A stretch of DNA of 43,643 nucleotides from contig CAMFHA010000011.1 of assembly GCA_945952115.1 (NCBI GenBank), forward strand, positions 1 through 43,643, in the 5' to 3' direction. Positions 9,390 to 17,722 of this stretch are shown here, in pieces (position 1 is the first letter of the stretch; each line of letters begins with the position of its first letter). Source of the stretch: an uncultured Legionella sp. (lineage in GTDB: Bacteria; Pseudomonadota; Gammaproteobacteria; Legionellales; Legionellaceae). The position numbers and the translations under genes are program-made. The notes below the pieces were generated by a model. The model was given only the letters and a program-made list of their open reading frames with translations, made no database searches and was not told where the DNA came from.

Positions 9390-12044
9390 TTAAGTGAGAG
9401 AATTGTCAAACGATCCTATTACTCTACTTATTTGAGTTGTTTGCTCAATAATGTTTTCATGATGACAATTCAGCTGTTTTATTTTAATTTTTTGCATAAA
9501 TTTTTTTTGTAAATTATTATCTGAAAGAGATATATTATCTAACATGAACTTACATGGTTCTGAAGAGTTATTATTTTCTTTTGCTTTAAATAATAGGCAT
9601 TTAGCGTAAGACAATTCTCCTGATAAAGGAGTTTTGGACATAAGAATCATAGGATTAATTACTTCATCCATAGCTTTCTTTATGTAAGAAGGTTCTATAT
9701 TTTCTTTAAGCAATCGCGCGGGAAAATTCTCTATGTAAGAATCGAGGTATTTTTGCCGAGATTCGTCATATAAAATAGTATCTAATAAATAGATATGAAT
9801 ATTTTTAAAGCCTTGTTTTTCTAAATGGTAAGCCATTTCAAGAACTATTTTTCCTGCTAAAGACCACCCAAATAACCTTATAGGCTCTTTTAGTAAACAA
9901 CTTGCCTGGATCTTATTGATGTAATAATTGGCTAAAGTGGAGATATTTTTAATTTTTACACGATGGTACATGTTGTAATTATTTATCCCAAGTGATTGAA
10001 ATTTTGATTCTAGTGCGTCGGCTAAATGTTTATACGACTCACAACTACCAAATATAGGGTGTATAAAATAAATTATTGGTAAATGAGGGTTTTTAATATT
10101 CAAGGCCTGAATACTATTATCCCATGATTCTGTTATTCCATTATCATCAAATGTAGGCCGAACAGCATACACAGCAGTGATAATTTCTATATGTCTCGCT
10201 AGATCTGGTATAGTCAAATTTTCGCGCAATGACTTAATTTTTACTGTAACACCGAACAGGTCTTTTATCTTTGTTATTACGGCATAAAATAATAAGGAAT
10301 TTCCGCCCAGGTCAAAAAAATTGTCATCCATACTTATAGCTTTTGTTTTAAAAATTTCTGACCAAATATCCGAAAGTTTTTTTTCTATATCGTTTCTTGG
10401 CTTTGTGATTAATCTTGTTTTTTTATATCGTAAATGAGCCAGTGACAATCGATCTATTTTACCAGATGTGGTGATAGGAAATTTGTCTAAAACAATATAG
10501 GTAGATGGCAACATATAAGAAGGCAATTTTTTCTGCAAAAATGTTTTCAATATCTTAGAGATCTTTATAGGCGCTTCAATACTCTCCGTTAATGTTACAA
10601 AAGCAACTAATATCGAGTTTTGGTAGATAACCACCGACTGATTAATTCGAGGATGCAATGACAGTTGATTTTCAATCTCATTCAGCTCTATTCTGTAGCC
10701 AAGATGTTTTATTTGAAAATCGACTCTATTGATATATTCAATATCGCCATTGTGCAACCAACGGCCTCTATCACCGGATTTATATAGTTTTTGAGTAGGA
10801 TCGCTTTTTAAAGACTTCACAAAAGGATTAGAAATAAATTTTTCGGCGGTTAGTTCGGGTTGATTTAAATATCCTAGTGCTAACCCTGCACCACCAATAT
10901 AAATTTCTCCAATAACGCCTATTGGCACGGGCTGTAATTCTTCATTAAGGATGTATACAGATGTATTATTAATGGGACGTCCAATAGGGATTGATTTGTT
11001 AGAGTCTATTTCTGTAATGTCATAAATCGTAGTGAATGTTGTATTTTCTGTAGGCCCATAGCCATTGAGGATATGCTCAGGTTTTCCTTGCTCGCATGTT
11101 AACACATATGTTATGTGCTTTGGACTAAGTACTTCACCTCCCACCAATAAATAAATCAAATGACGGAAAATAAAGGGAGCACGTTCAGCACACTGATTGA
11201 ATAAAGCAGATGTCAGCCACATAATGCTAATCGCATGATAGCTTAGAAAATCACCCAACTGACTAATATTTAACAATAATTCATCAGATATTATATATAA
11301 ACTGGCGCCATTTAATAATGCGCCCCATATTTCGAAGGTTGCTGCATCAAAACTTACATTGGCAGCATGAAGAATACGATCTTGTTTAGTAATTTTAATA
11401 TAATCGGTATTTCTAACCAATCGGCTTACTGCTCGATGAGGAATCATGACTGCTTTAGGTTGCTCAGTTGTCCCTGAAGTCAACATTACATAAGCAGGAT
11501 CCATAGACTTTTCCCGGTGAATTAAATTATTCCCGCATTCTAGGACATAAGGTTTTTCATCTAATGTTATGATGTTACTATCAAAAACATTTTTGAAGTT
11601 ATTTGCAATCGCACTATGGGTGAGTAGTAGCGTGCTTTTGCTTTCTTTAATAATGTATTGTAAACGTTCAGGTGGAAATACTGGATCAATAGGTAGATAA
11701 GATCCTCCTGCTTTTAATATACCTAAGATAGCAATTAATAGATCACTCGAACGATTTAAGCACAGGAGTACTATGGTATTAGGCTTTAATTTTTGCTCGT
11801 CGCAATGAATTGCTTCTTTGCATATAAGACGCGCTAGTTGATTCGCTTGTGTATTCAGCTCTAGGTAGGTTAAGTGTTGACCTTCACAGACTACAGCATT
11901 ATTATTAGGTGTGCGTAAAACCTGTTCTTCAAATAGCTGGTGAATAGTTTTTTCCGCTGGATATGCGGAGTAGTTATCGTTCCAGTCATAAACAATTTTC
12001 TGATATTCGACAGAATTTAACGTTAGATCCGAACACATTATCAT
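9390..12044 (-). CDS. Stand-alone NRPS module: adenylation, carrier and thioesterase domains
   Basis: The protein has 884 aa. The A domain spans about 10-540 (core TSGTTEQPK from 189, YGPTE 329-333, YKSGD 421-425, catalytic Lys529 in TSGKID). The carrier domain is about 550-622 with DLGGNSL and phosphopantetheine Ser583. A type I thioesterase covers about 655-875 with nucleophile Ser728 in GWSLAG, probable Asp755 and His861 or 862. There is no condensation domain: the sequence begins at the linker found before A domains in the neighbouring NRPS (EYQKIVYDWN). Alignment by eye to GrsA gives the pocket code DAFWLGGTFK, one residue from the well-known valine code DAFWIGGTFK, so valine or a similar aliphatic amino acid is the expected substrate. 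The core motif lacks two usual glycines, which may affect activity. No clear ribosome site was seen before the ATG. Confidence 0.93.
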   Translation of the reverse strand: MIMCSDLTLNSVEYQKIVYDWNDNYSAYPAEKTIHQLFEEQVLRTPNNNAVVCEGQHLTYLELNTQANQLARLICKEAIHCDEQKLKPNTIVLLCLNRSSDLLIAILGILKAGGSYLPIDPVFPPERLQYIIKESKSTLLLTHSAIANNFKNVFDSNIITLDEKPYVLECGNNLIHREKSMDPAYVMLTSGTTEQPKAVMIPHRAVSRLVRNTDYIKITKQDRILHAANVSFDAATFEIWGALLNGASLYIISDELLLNISQLGDFLSYHAISIMWLTSALFNQCAERAPFIFRHLIYLLVGGEVLSPKHITYVLTCEQGKPEHILNGYGPTENTTFTTIYDITEIDSNKSIPIGRPINNTSVYILNEELQPVPIGVIGEIYIGGAGLALGYLNQPELTAEKFISNPFVKSLKSDPTQKLYKSGDRGRWLHNGDIEYINRVDFQIKHLGYRIELNEIENQLSLHPRINQSVVIYQNSILVAFVTLTESIEAPIKISKILKTFLQKKLPSYMLPSTYIVLDKFPITTSGKIDRLSLAHLRYKKTRLITKPRNDIEKKLSDIWSEIFKTKAISMDDNFFDLGGNSLLFYAVITKIKDLFGVTVKIKSLRENLTIPDLARHIEIITAVYAVRPTFDDNGITESWDNSIQALNIKNPHLPIIYFIHPIFGSCESYKHLADALESKFQSLGINNYNMYHRVKIKNISTLANYYINKIQASCLLKEPIRLFGWSLAGKIVLEMAYHLEKQGFKNIHIYLLDTILYDESRQKYLDSYIENFPARLLKENIEPSYIKKAMDEVINPMILMSKTPLSGELSYAKCLLFKAKENNNSSEPCKFMLDNISLSDNNLQKKFMQKIKIKQLNCHHENIIEQTTQISRVIGSFDNSLT

Positions 12045-12101
12045 GGTTTATCAAAAATGGAGGTTTAAATAGTACCATGAGCATAAATAAAAGGAAAGTT
12101 C
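12045..12101. promoter_or_regulatory. Divergent intergenic region between A-PCP-TE NRPS and diiron oxygenase
   Basis: Only 57 bp separate the two start codons, so promoters for both directions must overlap here or lie inside the opposite gene, which favours shared control. On the plus strand AAAAGGAAAG precedes the oxygenase ATG at a good distance. A 10-codon ORF (12077-12109) runs across that start codon in another frame. Clear -35/-10 boxes could not be picked out by eye. Confidence 0.4.
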
Positions 12102-13031
12102 ATGCCTAATAGTACTAACTATCAGTTAGAGTGGGAATCTAAAGCTTCTGTAAAACATAAAAATAGAACTATTTTTATGAGTGATCAAACAGGATATTTT
12201 TATCCGTTATCTCGCCAATTAATATGCTTGCATCCACTCGTTGAAAATATGGATCCTCAGGTAATAAATTATTTATTGACACAATCGTTTTATAAATATC
12301 TTAATGATATTGCTATTATTGAAACTCGTGTTATTAATCAAGCGATATTAAATGTGCTCAATAACAACATAGGTTTAACATTCGACTCTGAGCAAAAAAT
12401 AAAATTGCACACAGTCATGATAGATGAAGCCTATCATGCTTATATCGCTTATGATGCTATATTACAAATTCAAAATCATACTCATATAAAACCACTACCT
12501 TTACCCAAAACAATTGAAATTGAATATGCCATAGAGAAGATTAAAAACAAAATGGATGCACAATACCATAATTTATTTGATTTTATTGCGATCTGCTTGG
12601 CTGAAAATACGCTTACGAAAACGATTGTAGATTTATTAGAAGAGGATCATACTAATCCCTTTTTTAAAAAATTACTTTCTGATCATTTAACAGATGAGTC
12701 GAGACATTCAGGTATTTTTTTTCATTTATTAAAATATATATGGGAAAATATTTCAAAAGAATGTAAAAGCAACATTGCACCACTCATTCCTGAGTTCTTA
12801 GTCTTGTATTTAAATGTAACCATACAGAAAGAATTTGATAGACAGCTGTTGACTGCCATTGAATTGGATATTGCTATGATAGATATTATTATCGAAGACA
12901 CTTATTCAGATTTCAAACTAACTCCTTATCACCCCTTATTAAAAAATATATTAATCATTATAAAAAAAGCTGGTATGTTAGATGAGCAAATGTTATCAAA
13001 ATTGAGAGAATATGACTGGATAGCGACGTAA
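12102..13031 (+). CDS. AurF-family diiron oxygenase
   Basis: This 309-aa protein is a member of the p-aminobenzoate N-oxygenase (AurF/CmlI) family, helical non-heme diiron enzymes that oxidise amines, typically to hydroxylamine, nitroso or nitro groups. The ligand set is complete: Glu74, Glu109 and His112 (EAYH), Glu168, His195, Glu199 and His202 (HLTDESRH). The spacings 35, 3, 27, 4 and 3 equal those of AurF (Glu101, Glu136, His139, Glu196, His223, Glu227, His230), with the one remaining gap differing by a single residue. It has no signal peptide and should be cytoplasmic. Ribosome site AAAAGGAAAG. Divergent to a valine-type NRPS module, so the likely substrate is the amine of an amino acid, free or carrier-bound; that link is inference. 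Family call firm, substrate open. Confidence 0.88.
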   Translation: MPNSTNYQLEWESKASVKHKNRTIFMSDQTGYFYPLSRQLICLHPLVENMDPQVINYLLTQSFYKYLNDIAIIETRVINQAILNVLNNNIGLTFDSEQKIKLHTVMIDEAYHAYIAYDAILQIQNHTHIKPLPLPKTIEIEYAIEKIKNKMDAQYHNLFDFIAICLAENTLTKTIVDLLEEDHTNPFFKKLLSDHLTDESRHSGIFFHLLKYIWENISKECKSNIAPLIPEFLVLYLNVTIQKEFDRQLLTAIELDIAMIDIIIEDTYSDFKLTPYHPLLKNILIIIKKAGMLDEQMLSKLREYDWIAT

Positions 13032-13122
13032 ATTGTAGGTCAATAGTTATAAATGGTAATTATATAACTTTTAAATTTGAAAATAGCGGTGCTTATATCG
13101 TCAATTAAGAGAGCATCACATA

Positions 13123-13284
13123 GTGATTATTATACATAACTACTCACATCTAGGAGAGTTTATTAAAGATATGTATTTTGAGCCACTTGATATAAGTCTA
13201 AGAATAGCTACTTTAAAATTGAATGTTAGTGCTCCAATATTTTCACGTTTAATTCAAAGTGTCACCGAAGCGAAATCTATTTAA
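13123..13284 (+). pseudogene. Truncated HigA-type antitoxin remnant
   Basis: An open frame from GTG 13123 to TAA 13282-13284 encodes 53 residues that read like the first half of a HigA-family antitoxin: HLGEFIKDMYFEPLDIS, then a degenerate helix-turn-helix ending in SRLIQ, where the family normally has about 40 further residues. The conserved alanine/leucine spacing of the HTH is partly lost. No toxin (HigB) gene is next to it. A decayed fragment is the best reading; a short functional DNA-binding peptide cannot be excluded. Confidence 0.5.
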
Positions 13285-13285
13285 T

Positions 13286-13311
13286 AAGGCCTGCTTTGAT
13301 AAGCAGGCCTT
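13286..13311. terminator. Perfect hairpin, possible terminator
   Basis: AAGGCCTGCTT (13286-13296) and AAGCAGGCCTT (13301-13311) form an 11-bp stem with a TGAT loop, right after the antitoxin remnant. There is no T tract behind it on the plus strand, so it may be a weak terminator or simply a palindrome. Confidence 0.4.
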
Positions 13312-13346
13312 GATGCGCAATAATAAAACTAGAGTGAAACAAATTT

Positions 13347-13640
13347 ATGCATGGAAATTGGTATTCAAAACAGGACAATCTCATCACTGTATCGATTTAC
13401 GTGCAGCCGAATGCAAAGAGCAATACTGTTGTTGGATTGCATGGCAATGCTTTAAAGATAAAACTGGCGACACCACCAATTGATGGCCGAGCCAATGAAG
13501 CATTGATAAAATTTCTGGCACAATTATTTGCAGTTCCAAAATCAAATATTAATCTTAATCATGGTCATACATCAAGGCATAAACGGCTGTGTATTCATGG
13601 TAGTTTGATTAATCCCGAGACTTTGGTTCACACTGTATAA
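13347..13640 (+). CDS. YggU/DUF167 family protein
   Basis: This 97-aa protein fits the DUF167 (UPF0235, YggU) family in length and pattern: an early strand VSIYVQPNAKSN, the signature LKIKLATPPIDGRANEALI near 40-58, then a basic segment and a final short strand. The family is widespread, small and cytoplasmic, and has no assigned biochemical role. The ATG at 13347 leaves a normal-length product; its ribosome site is weak. It stands alone between the antitoxin remnant and the convergent ABC transporter. A longer ORF in another frame across its start (13259-13483) has no family resemblance and was discarded. Confidence 0.85.
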   Translation: MHGNWYSKQDNLITVSIYVQPNAKSNTVVGLHGNALKIKLATPPIDGRANEALIKFLAQLFAVPKSNINLNHGHTSRHKRLCIHGSLINPETLVHTV

Positions 13641-13821
13641 GCTATAGCATTTCCCACTAAGCTTTATACTTCATTGCATTCTCACTCGGCCTCAGTCATG
13701 TACTGGTGTACACTAGACTTCGTTAAAAACATGTTTTAATTCGGTCATTTAGTGCATCTAAATTCTCTCATTAAAACATGCTTGTGCCTCGACCTTGGGA
13801 TTTTCCGTAAGTCTTGTAGGT

Positions 13822-15117
13822 TTAAATATTTCCAGGATTTTCTAAGCTTAAAATTCCGGTATTAAAGTCATAAGCAAAAATTTCTGCATAACGGCCCCAG
13901 TCAATCATAGTGCGTAGAACACGTTCAGCTTCTTTATCGCTTAAATAACCTTCAAGCTTACTTAAGAAACGCTCTTCGGAGACGCGATGACCTGCTTTTT
14001 CATCTAAGACTCGGCGAATATATCGAGCTAGTGGAACTTTTTCTAATAATCGTTGTGCAAACAGTTGTTTACGTTCTTGCAAATCTGCTTCATAAAATTG
14101 CTTACCCAAATCGCTTAATTGAATATCACCGGCTGAAACTTTAGCAAAACCTAAAATTTCTAGAGTTTCTAAAATGGGGAATAAGTCATCGATATTCATC
14201 ATGAGCTCATCGGCTAGTTCAGGTAAATCAATGCGTTCTTCAAAAGAGATCATCGTTTCAATAAGTCCTGATAGTTCAGACGGCTCTACATCTGGCAAAC
14301 GATAACCCAAACCAATTTGACGTTCACGTTGTGCTCGCTTTGCTTTTTCTTTAGGTCCAGTGGTCATCAAGGTATAAATTTTATCAACCAGAGCTCTAAA
14401 TTCTGGAGATTCTGGATCTCGCGGTTGGGGGAGGGTCACAGGAAGTTCTGCTCGAATATATCCTGGATCATTGCCAAAAATAACAATGCGATCAGCTAAA
14501 GTTGCAGCTTCTTCAATATTATGAGTGACTAATAAAATTCCATTTGTATTGGTTTTCTTTTCTTTCCATAATTCTAATAAGTCAGATTTTAAATTTTCTG
14601 CGGTTAGTACATCTAGAGCAGAGAAGGGCTCATCCATTAATAATACATCAGGATTAATAACTAATGCGCGAGCAAAACCTACGCGTTGACGCATTCCACC
14701 AGATAATTCTTTAGGGAAAGCTGATTCAAAGCCATCTAAACCAATGGTATCAATTGCCTCAATCGCTCGATGTCGTCGCTCTTCTCGATGCACGCCTTGA
14801 GCTTCAAGGCCTAACTCTACATTTTCTAAGACATTTAACCAAGGCATTAAAGCAAAAGATTGAAAAACCATTGCAATACCTGGTACAGGACCCGTAACGG
14901 GATGGCCTCTGTAAGTAACTGTTCCACTAGAAGGGGCAATTAGGCCTGCAATAATACGCAATAAAGTGGATTTACCAGAGCCTGATTTGCCTAATAAGGC
15001 AACAATTTCACCTTCGTATAATTTAAAATTTACTTCTTCAAGAACTAATAAATCTTGAGTTGCTGCTTTTTTAAAAGATTTAGTTAAGTGCTCAATAGCG
15101 ATAATAGTATCAGACAT
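13822..15117 (-). CDS. NitT/TauT-type ABC transporter ATPase with C-terminal AAA-associated domain
   Basis: The protein has 431 aa. Residues 1-255 are an ABC ATPase: Walker A GKSGSGKST (43-51), signature LSGGMRQ (138-144), Walker B LLMDEP (159-164), switch His199. Residues about 285-425 form a helical extension of the kind known as the AAA-associated C-terminal domain of nitrate/sulfonate/bicarbonate ABC ATPases. It powers import through the neighbouring permease at the inner membrane. It starts 7 nt after the permease stop, so the two are translationally coupled. No periplasmic binding protein is encoded nearby, so substrate assignment to nitrate, sulfonate or bicarbonate is not justified. 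Confidence 0.92.
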   Translation of the reverse strand: MSDTIIAIEHLTKSFKKAATQDLLVLEEVNFKLYEGEIVALLGKSGSGKSTLLRIIAGLIAPSSGTVTYRGHPVTGPVPGIAMVFQSFALMPWLNVLENVELGLEAQGVHREERRHRAIEAIDTIGLDGFESAFPKELSGGMRQRVGFARALVINPDVLLMDEPFSALDVLTAENLKSDLLELWKEKKTNTNGILLVTHNIEEAATLADRIVIFGNDPGYIRAELPVTLPQPRDPESPEFRALVDKIYTLMTTGPKEKAKRAQRERQIGLGYRLPDVEPSELSGLIETMISFEERIDLPELADELMMNIDDLFPILETLEILGFAKVSAGDIQLSDLGKQFYEADLQERKQLFAQRLLEKVPLARYIRRVLDEKAGHRVSEERFLSKLEGYLSDKEAERVLRTMIDWGRYAEIFAYDFNTGILSLENPGNI

Positions 15118-15124
15118 AAATATC

Positions 15125-16864
15125 TCAATTAAAATTAAATCGTTCTTCAGCTAAACGATATAAAGGGCGCCAGATCAAATGATTAAAAGCCAAAACATAG
15201 ACACACATCATTGCAGTTCCTAAAGCAATTTTAGGAAAATCTCCTGAAGTAGTGCTTATTTGAATATATTCACCTAAGCCAGTTGCTTTTAATGTGACAT
15301 TTCCCCAGCTCACTAATTCCGCGACAATGCTCGCATTCCATGCACCACCAGCTGCAGTAATTGCGCCTGTAATATAAAAAGGAAAGATCCCCGGCAAGGC
15401 TAAACGTTTCCACCAAATCCATCCTTTTAAGCCTAAATTATTTGCAGCTAAATAAAGATCACGAGGAATACGTGATGCTCCTGCGATTACATTAAATAAA
15501 ATATACCATTGAGTGCCTAGAATCATTAAAGGAGTTAACCAAATTTCCACATTAAGCTTAAAAGCTACAATCATAATGACAAATAAAGGATAAAATAAAT
15601 TGGCAGGAAAAGCGGCCAAAAACTGAATAATAGGCTGTATTCGTTGGGCAATAGCTGGCCTTAAGCCTATCCATACTCCAACTGGAATCCAAATAAAAGA
15701 GCTTAAAATGACTAAAATAATAATTCGAGTTCCTGTGGCAGCACCTAAAATGAACACATGAGCAATATCTCTTATTTTTAATTCCGTTAAAATAAAGTTT
15801 ATTAAAAACCAACCGCATGCGACGATGATTATCGTAACGCCAGTATTCCATAAACGATCGAGGCGTTTTTGTTTTTTAAAGTCAATTTCCTTTGTAGATT
15901 TAAGCTCGTTAAAGCGCAACCAACGGATATTAATAAAATAATCCGTAAAATGACTTAGTCGATGAGTTACTCGTTTCATTAGTCGACTGCTTCGAATCAA
16001 ATCAATTAGCCATGATTGACTTTCTGCTTCATCGGGCGCTTGCTCTACTTTAAATTTTTCTGACCAAGCAATTAAAGGACGAAATAGAATTTGATCATAT
16101 AAAAAGATCACGATTACCATCGTTAAAATAGCATAACTAACAGCATAAATATTCTTTTGTTCAATAGCCAAAGCAATATAAGAACCAACTCCAGGCAAAC
16201 GAATATTTTGATGCGCTACAGAAATCGCTTCAGATAGAACAACAAAAAACCAACTCGCTGACATGGATATCATCATATTCCATAATAAGCTCGACATGGA
16301 AAAAGGAACCTCGACCTTCCAAAATCTTTGCCAAGCAGAGAGTTGAAACATAGCAGAAACTTCTTTTAAATCATAAGGTAAGGTTTTTAATGATTGATAA
16401 AAACCAAAGATCATATTCCAAACTTGTGCACAAAAAATAGAAAAAATAGAAGCACATTCAGGACCCAGCAGGCTATTTGGAAATAAATGAATAAAACCAG
16501 TTACAGTGATGGATAAAAAACTTAATACAGGAATTGATTGTAAAATATCAATGGCGGGGATAATAATTTGCTCTGCGCGTCGATTTTTTGCAGCTAAAGC
16601 GCCTATTATTAACGTAAATAGAATCGAAAAAGCTAAAGCAATAAACATTCTAATGACGGTGCGTAAAGCATAAAAGGGTAAATTTGAGGGAGCTAGAGAA
16701 ATAGGGATTTGATCACCTAATTGATAAGGTGTGGTCATTTGAGCGCCGGCCCACCCCAGGAAGAATAATACAGAAAAGATTAGAATCAGTAATAAGATAT
16801 CCCATCGATTAATATATCGCCCGACCTTATCAGAATTTGCAAAGTAAAAGCGATCATCACGCAT
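15125..16864 (-). CDS. ABC transporter permease, two fused transmembrane domains
   Basis: This 579-aa protein contains two binding-protein-dependent transport permease domains in one chain: the first about 25-275 and the second about 345-575, each with five to six membrane helices, joined by a basic cytoplasmic linker. Single permeases of this family are near 250-280 aa, so this is a fusion that can form the whole membrane channel as one polypeptide. It is the first gene of a two-gene operon with the ATPase. Its ATG lies about 350 bp from the divergent IcmL-like gene, with a small-RNA candidate in between. The ribosome site is not clear. Substrate unknown. Confidence 0.9.
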   Translation of the reverse strand: MRDDRFYFANSDKVGRYINRWDILLLILIFSVLFFLGWAGAQMTTPYQLGDQIPISLAPSNLPFYALRTVIRMFIALAFSILFTLIIGALAAKNRRAEQIIIPAIDILQSIPVLSFLSITVTGFIHLFPNSLLGPECASIFSIFCAQVWNMIFGFYQSLKTLPYDLKEVSAMFQLSAWQRFWKVEVPFSMSSLLWNMMISMSASWFFVVLSEAISVAHQNIRLPGVGSYIALAIEQKNIYAVSYAILTMVIVIFLYDQILFRPLIAWSEKFKVEQAPDEAESQSWLIDLIRSSRLMKRVTHRLSHFTDYFINIRWLRFNELKSTKEIDFKKQKRLDRLWNTGVTIIIVACGWFLINFILTELKIRDIAHVFILGAATGTRIIILVILSSFIWIPVGVWIGLRPAIAQRIQPIIQFLAAFPANLFYPLFVIMIVAFKLNVEIWLTPLMILGTQWYILFNVIAGASRIPRDLYLAANNLGLKGWIWWKRLALPGIFPFYITGAITAAGGAWNASIVAELVSWGNVTLKATGLGEYIQISTTSGDFPKIALGTAMMCVYVLAFNHLIWRPLYRLAEERFNFN

Positions 16865-17043
16865 AATTTGATACCATTAATCATTTACCAGACACATTTA
16901 ATTTAGTAGACCACATCAGGATTTATGAACTTTCCCGAAATTCTTAAAATTATTTTTTTGATCTTAGGATGTTTTTGTAAGTCCTGTAAATACTTTTATG
17001 AATAAAAAATGAACTTTTTTTAAATTTAAGTGTCTAACATAAT

Positions 17044-17161
17044 GAGAGCGTTCCCCCCCGAATGCTCGACCCCGCTTTCCCCCTCTTTATGCGGGGTATG
17101 TGTTTGAGTGTATCTCATTCAAACACCTAATTGCCCCGGTTTTCATACCGGGGATTTTTTT
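17044..17161 (+). ncRNA. Candidate small RNA with three hairpins and an intrinsic terminator
   Basis: Three successive stems are visible on the plus strand: ACCCCGC/GCGGGGT (17069-17075 with 17091-17097); an 11-bp stem GTGTTTGAGTG/CATTCAAACAC (17100-17110 with 17116-17126, one G-U pair); and CCCCGGT/ACCGGGG (17134-17140 with 17147-17153) followed by seven T's. The last is a textbook intrinsic terminator, yet it lies between two divergent protein genes, so something must be transcribed towards it. TAACATAAT (17035-17043) could be the -10 region; no good -35 was found. The 5' end is a guess. Family not recognised. Confidence 0.6.
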
Positions 17162-17163
17162 GT

Positions 17164-17204
17164 TCACAAAAAGCCGTTACACTGAGAAAACTATCTTTTT
17201 GTGA
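17164..17204. promoter_or_regulatory. Inverted repeat upstream of the IcmL-like gene
   Basis: TCACAAAAAG (17164-17173) and CTTTTTGTGA (17195-17204) form a perfect 10-bp inverted repeat with a 21-nt spacer, ending 8 nt before the chosen ATG. It would place the ribosome-binding segment (GTGAG) in the right arm, so it could be an operator or a leader hairpin that masks translation initiation. Role inferred from position. Confidence 0.4.
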
Positions 17205-17212
17205 GCGCTTTT

Positions 17213-17722
17213 ATGAAAATCAAAATAGCTTTATTAAGGGCATTTGTTGTTTTATTTTCTTTATCTAGTTATGCAGGAACCAATAATGTTGAATTATTAG
17301 TATGGGCTAATGAAGCTATTGTAGCAACGTATACTTATAATTATAAAACCTATGCACAAGATCAAAAGACACTTGCCCAATATTTTACGACAGAAGGGTG
17401 GCTCGCGTACACTAAAGCACTTAATGCATCTAAGTTACCTGAGGCGGTACAAAAAAATTCCTATGATGTTACTGCTGTTGCTATTGCTCCTCCTAAGTTA
17501 AATATTTTAGATGAGAGTCATTGGGAAGTGATGATGCCAATCTTAGTCCAATACAGCAATCCGCAATATCAACAACAACAGGAATTGCAGATAATCTTAG
17601 GAATGACTCATGCTTCACCAGGACAAGGTATTCGAGGATATGCAATTACTAGTATTCAATCAAAAGTAATAAAACCGCCTTGCCAGTGTATTAATCAAGA
17701 AAACAGTAATCCTATTAAATGA
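17213..17722 (+). CDS. Secreted DotI/IcmL-family protein
   Basis: From ATG 17213 the product is 169 aa: a signal peptide (about 1-21, cleavage near SYA-G) and then a single DotI/IcmL-type domain with the typical TYTYNYKTY, YFTTEGWLAY and MPILVQY stretches. In Legionella, IcmL (DotI) is an inner-membrane part of the Dot/Icm type IVB secretion system with this domain in the periplasm; paralogues outside the main clusters are common. This one has a cleavable signal instead of a retained membrane anchor and no other secretion gene nearby, so it is an orphan periplasmic relative whose role is unknown. A GTG at 17201 could be used instead but has no ribosome site. The 3' end overlaps the convergent DUF3592 gene by 8 bp. 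Confidence 0.78.
   Translation: MKIKIALLRAFVVLFSLSSYAGTNNVELLVWANEAIVATYTYNYKTYAQDQKTLAQYFTTEGWLAYTKALNASKLPEAVQKNSYDVTAVAIAPPKLNILDESHWEVMMPILVQYSNPQYQQQQELQIILGMTHASPGQGIRGYAITSIQSKVIKPPCQCINQENSNPIK

Noticed and set aside
13259..13483. 74-codon ORF across the start of the YggU gene
   Set aside because: It is out of frame with a clear DUF167 protein and has no resemblance of its own.
13690..13821. Possible repeat end (GCATCTAAATT near 13753, similar to the element at 9222) and the palindrome AAAACATGTTTT
   Set aside because: Only one short end matches and no partner arm was found, so a second copy of the element cannot be claimed.
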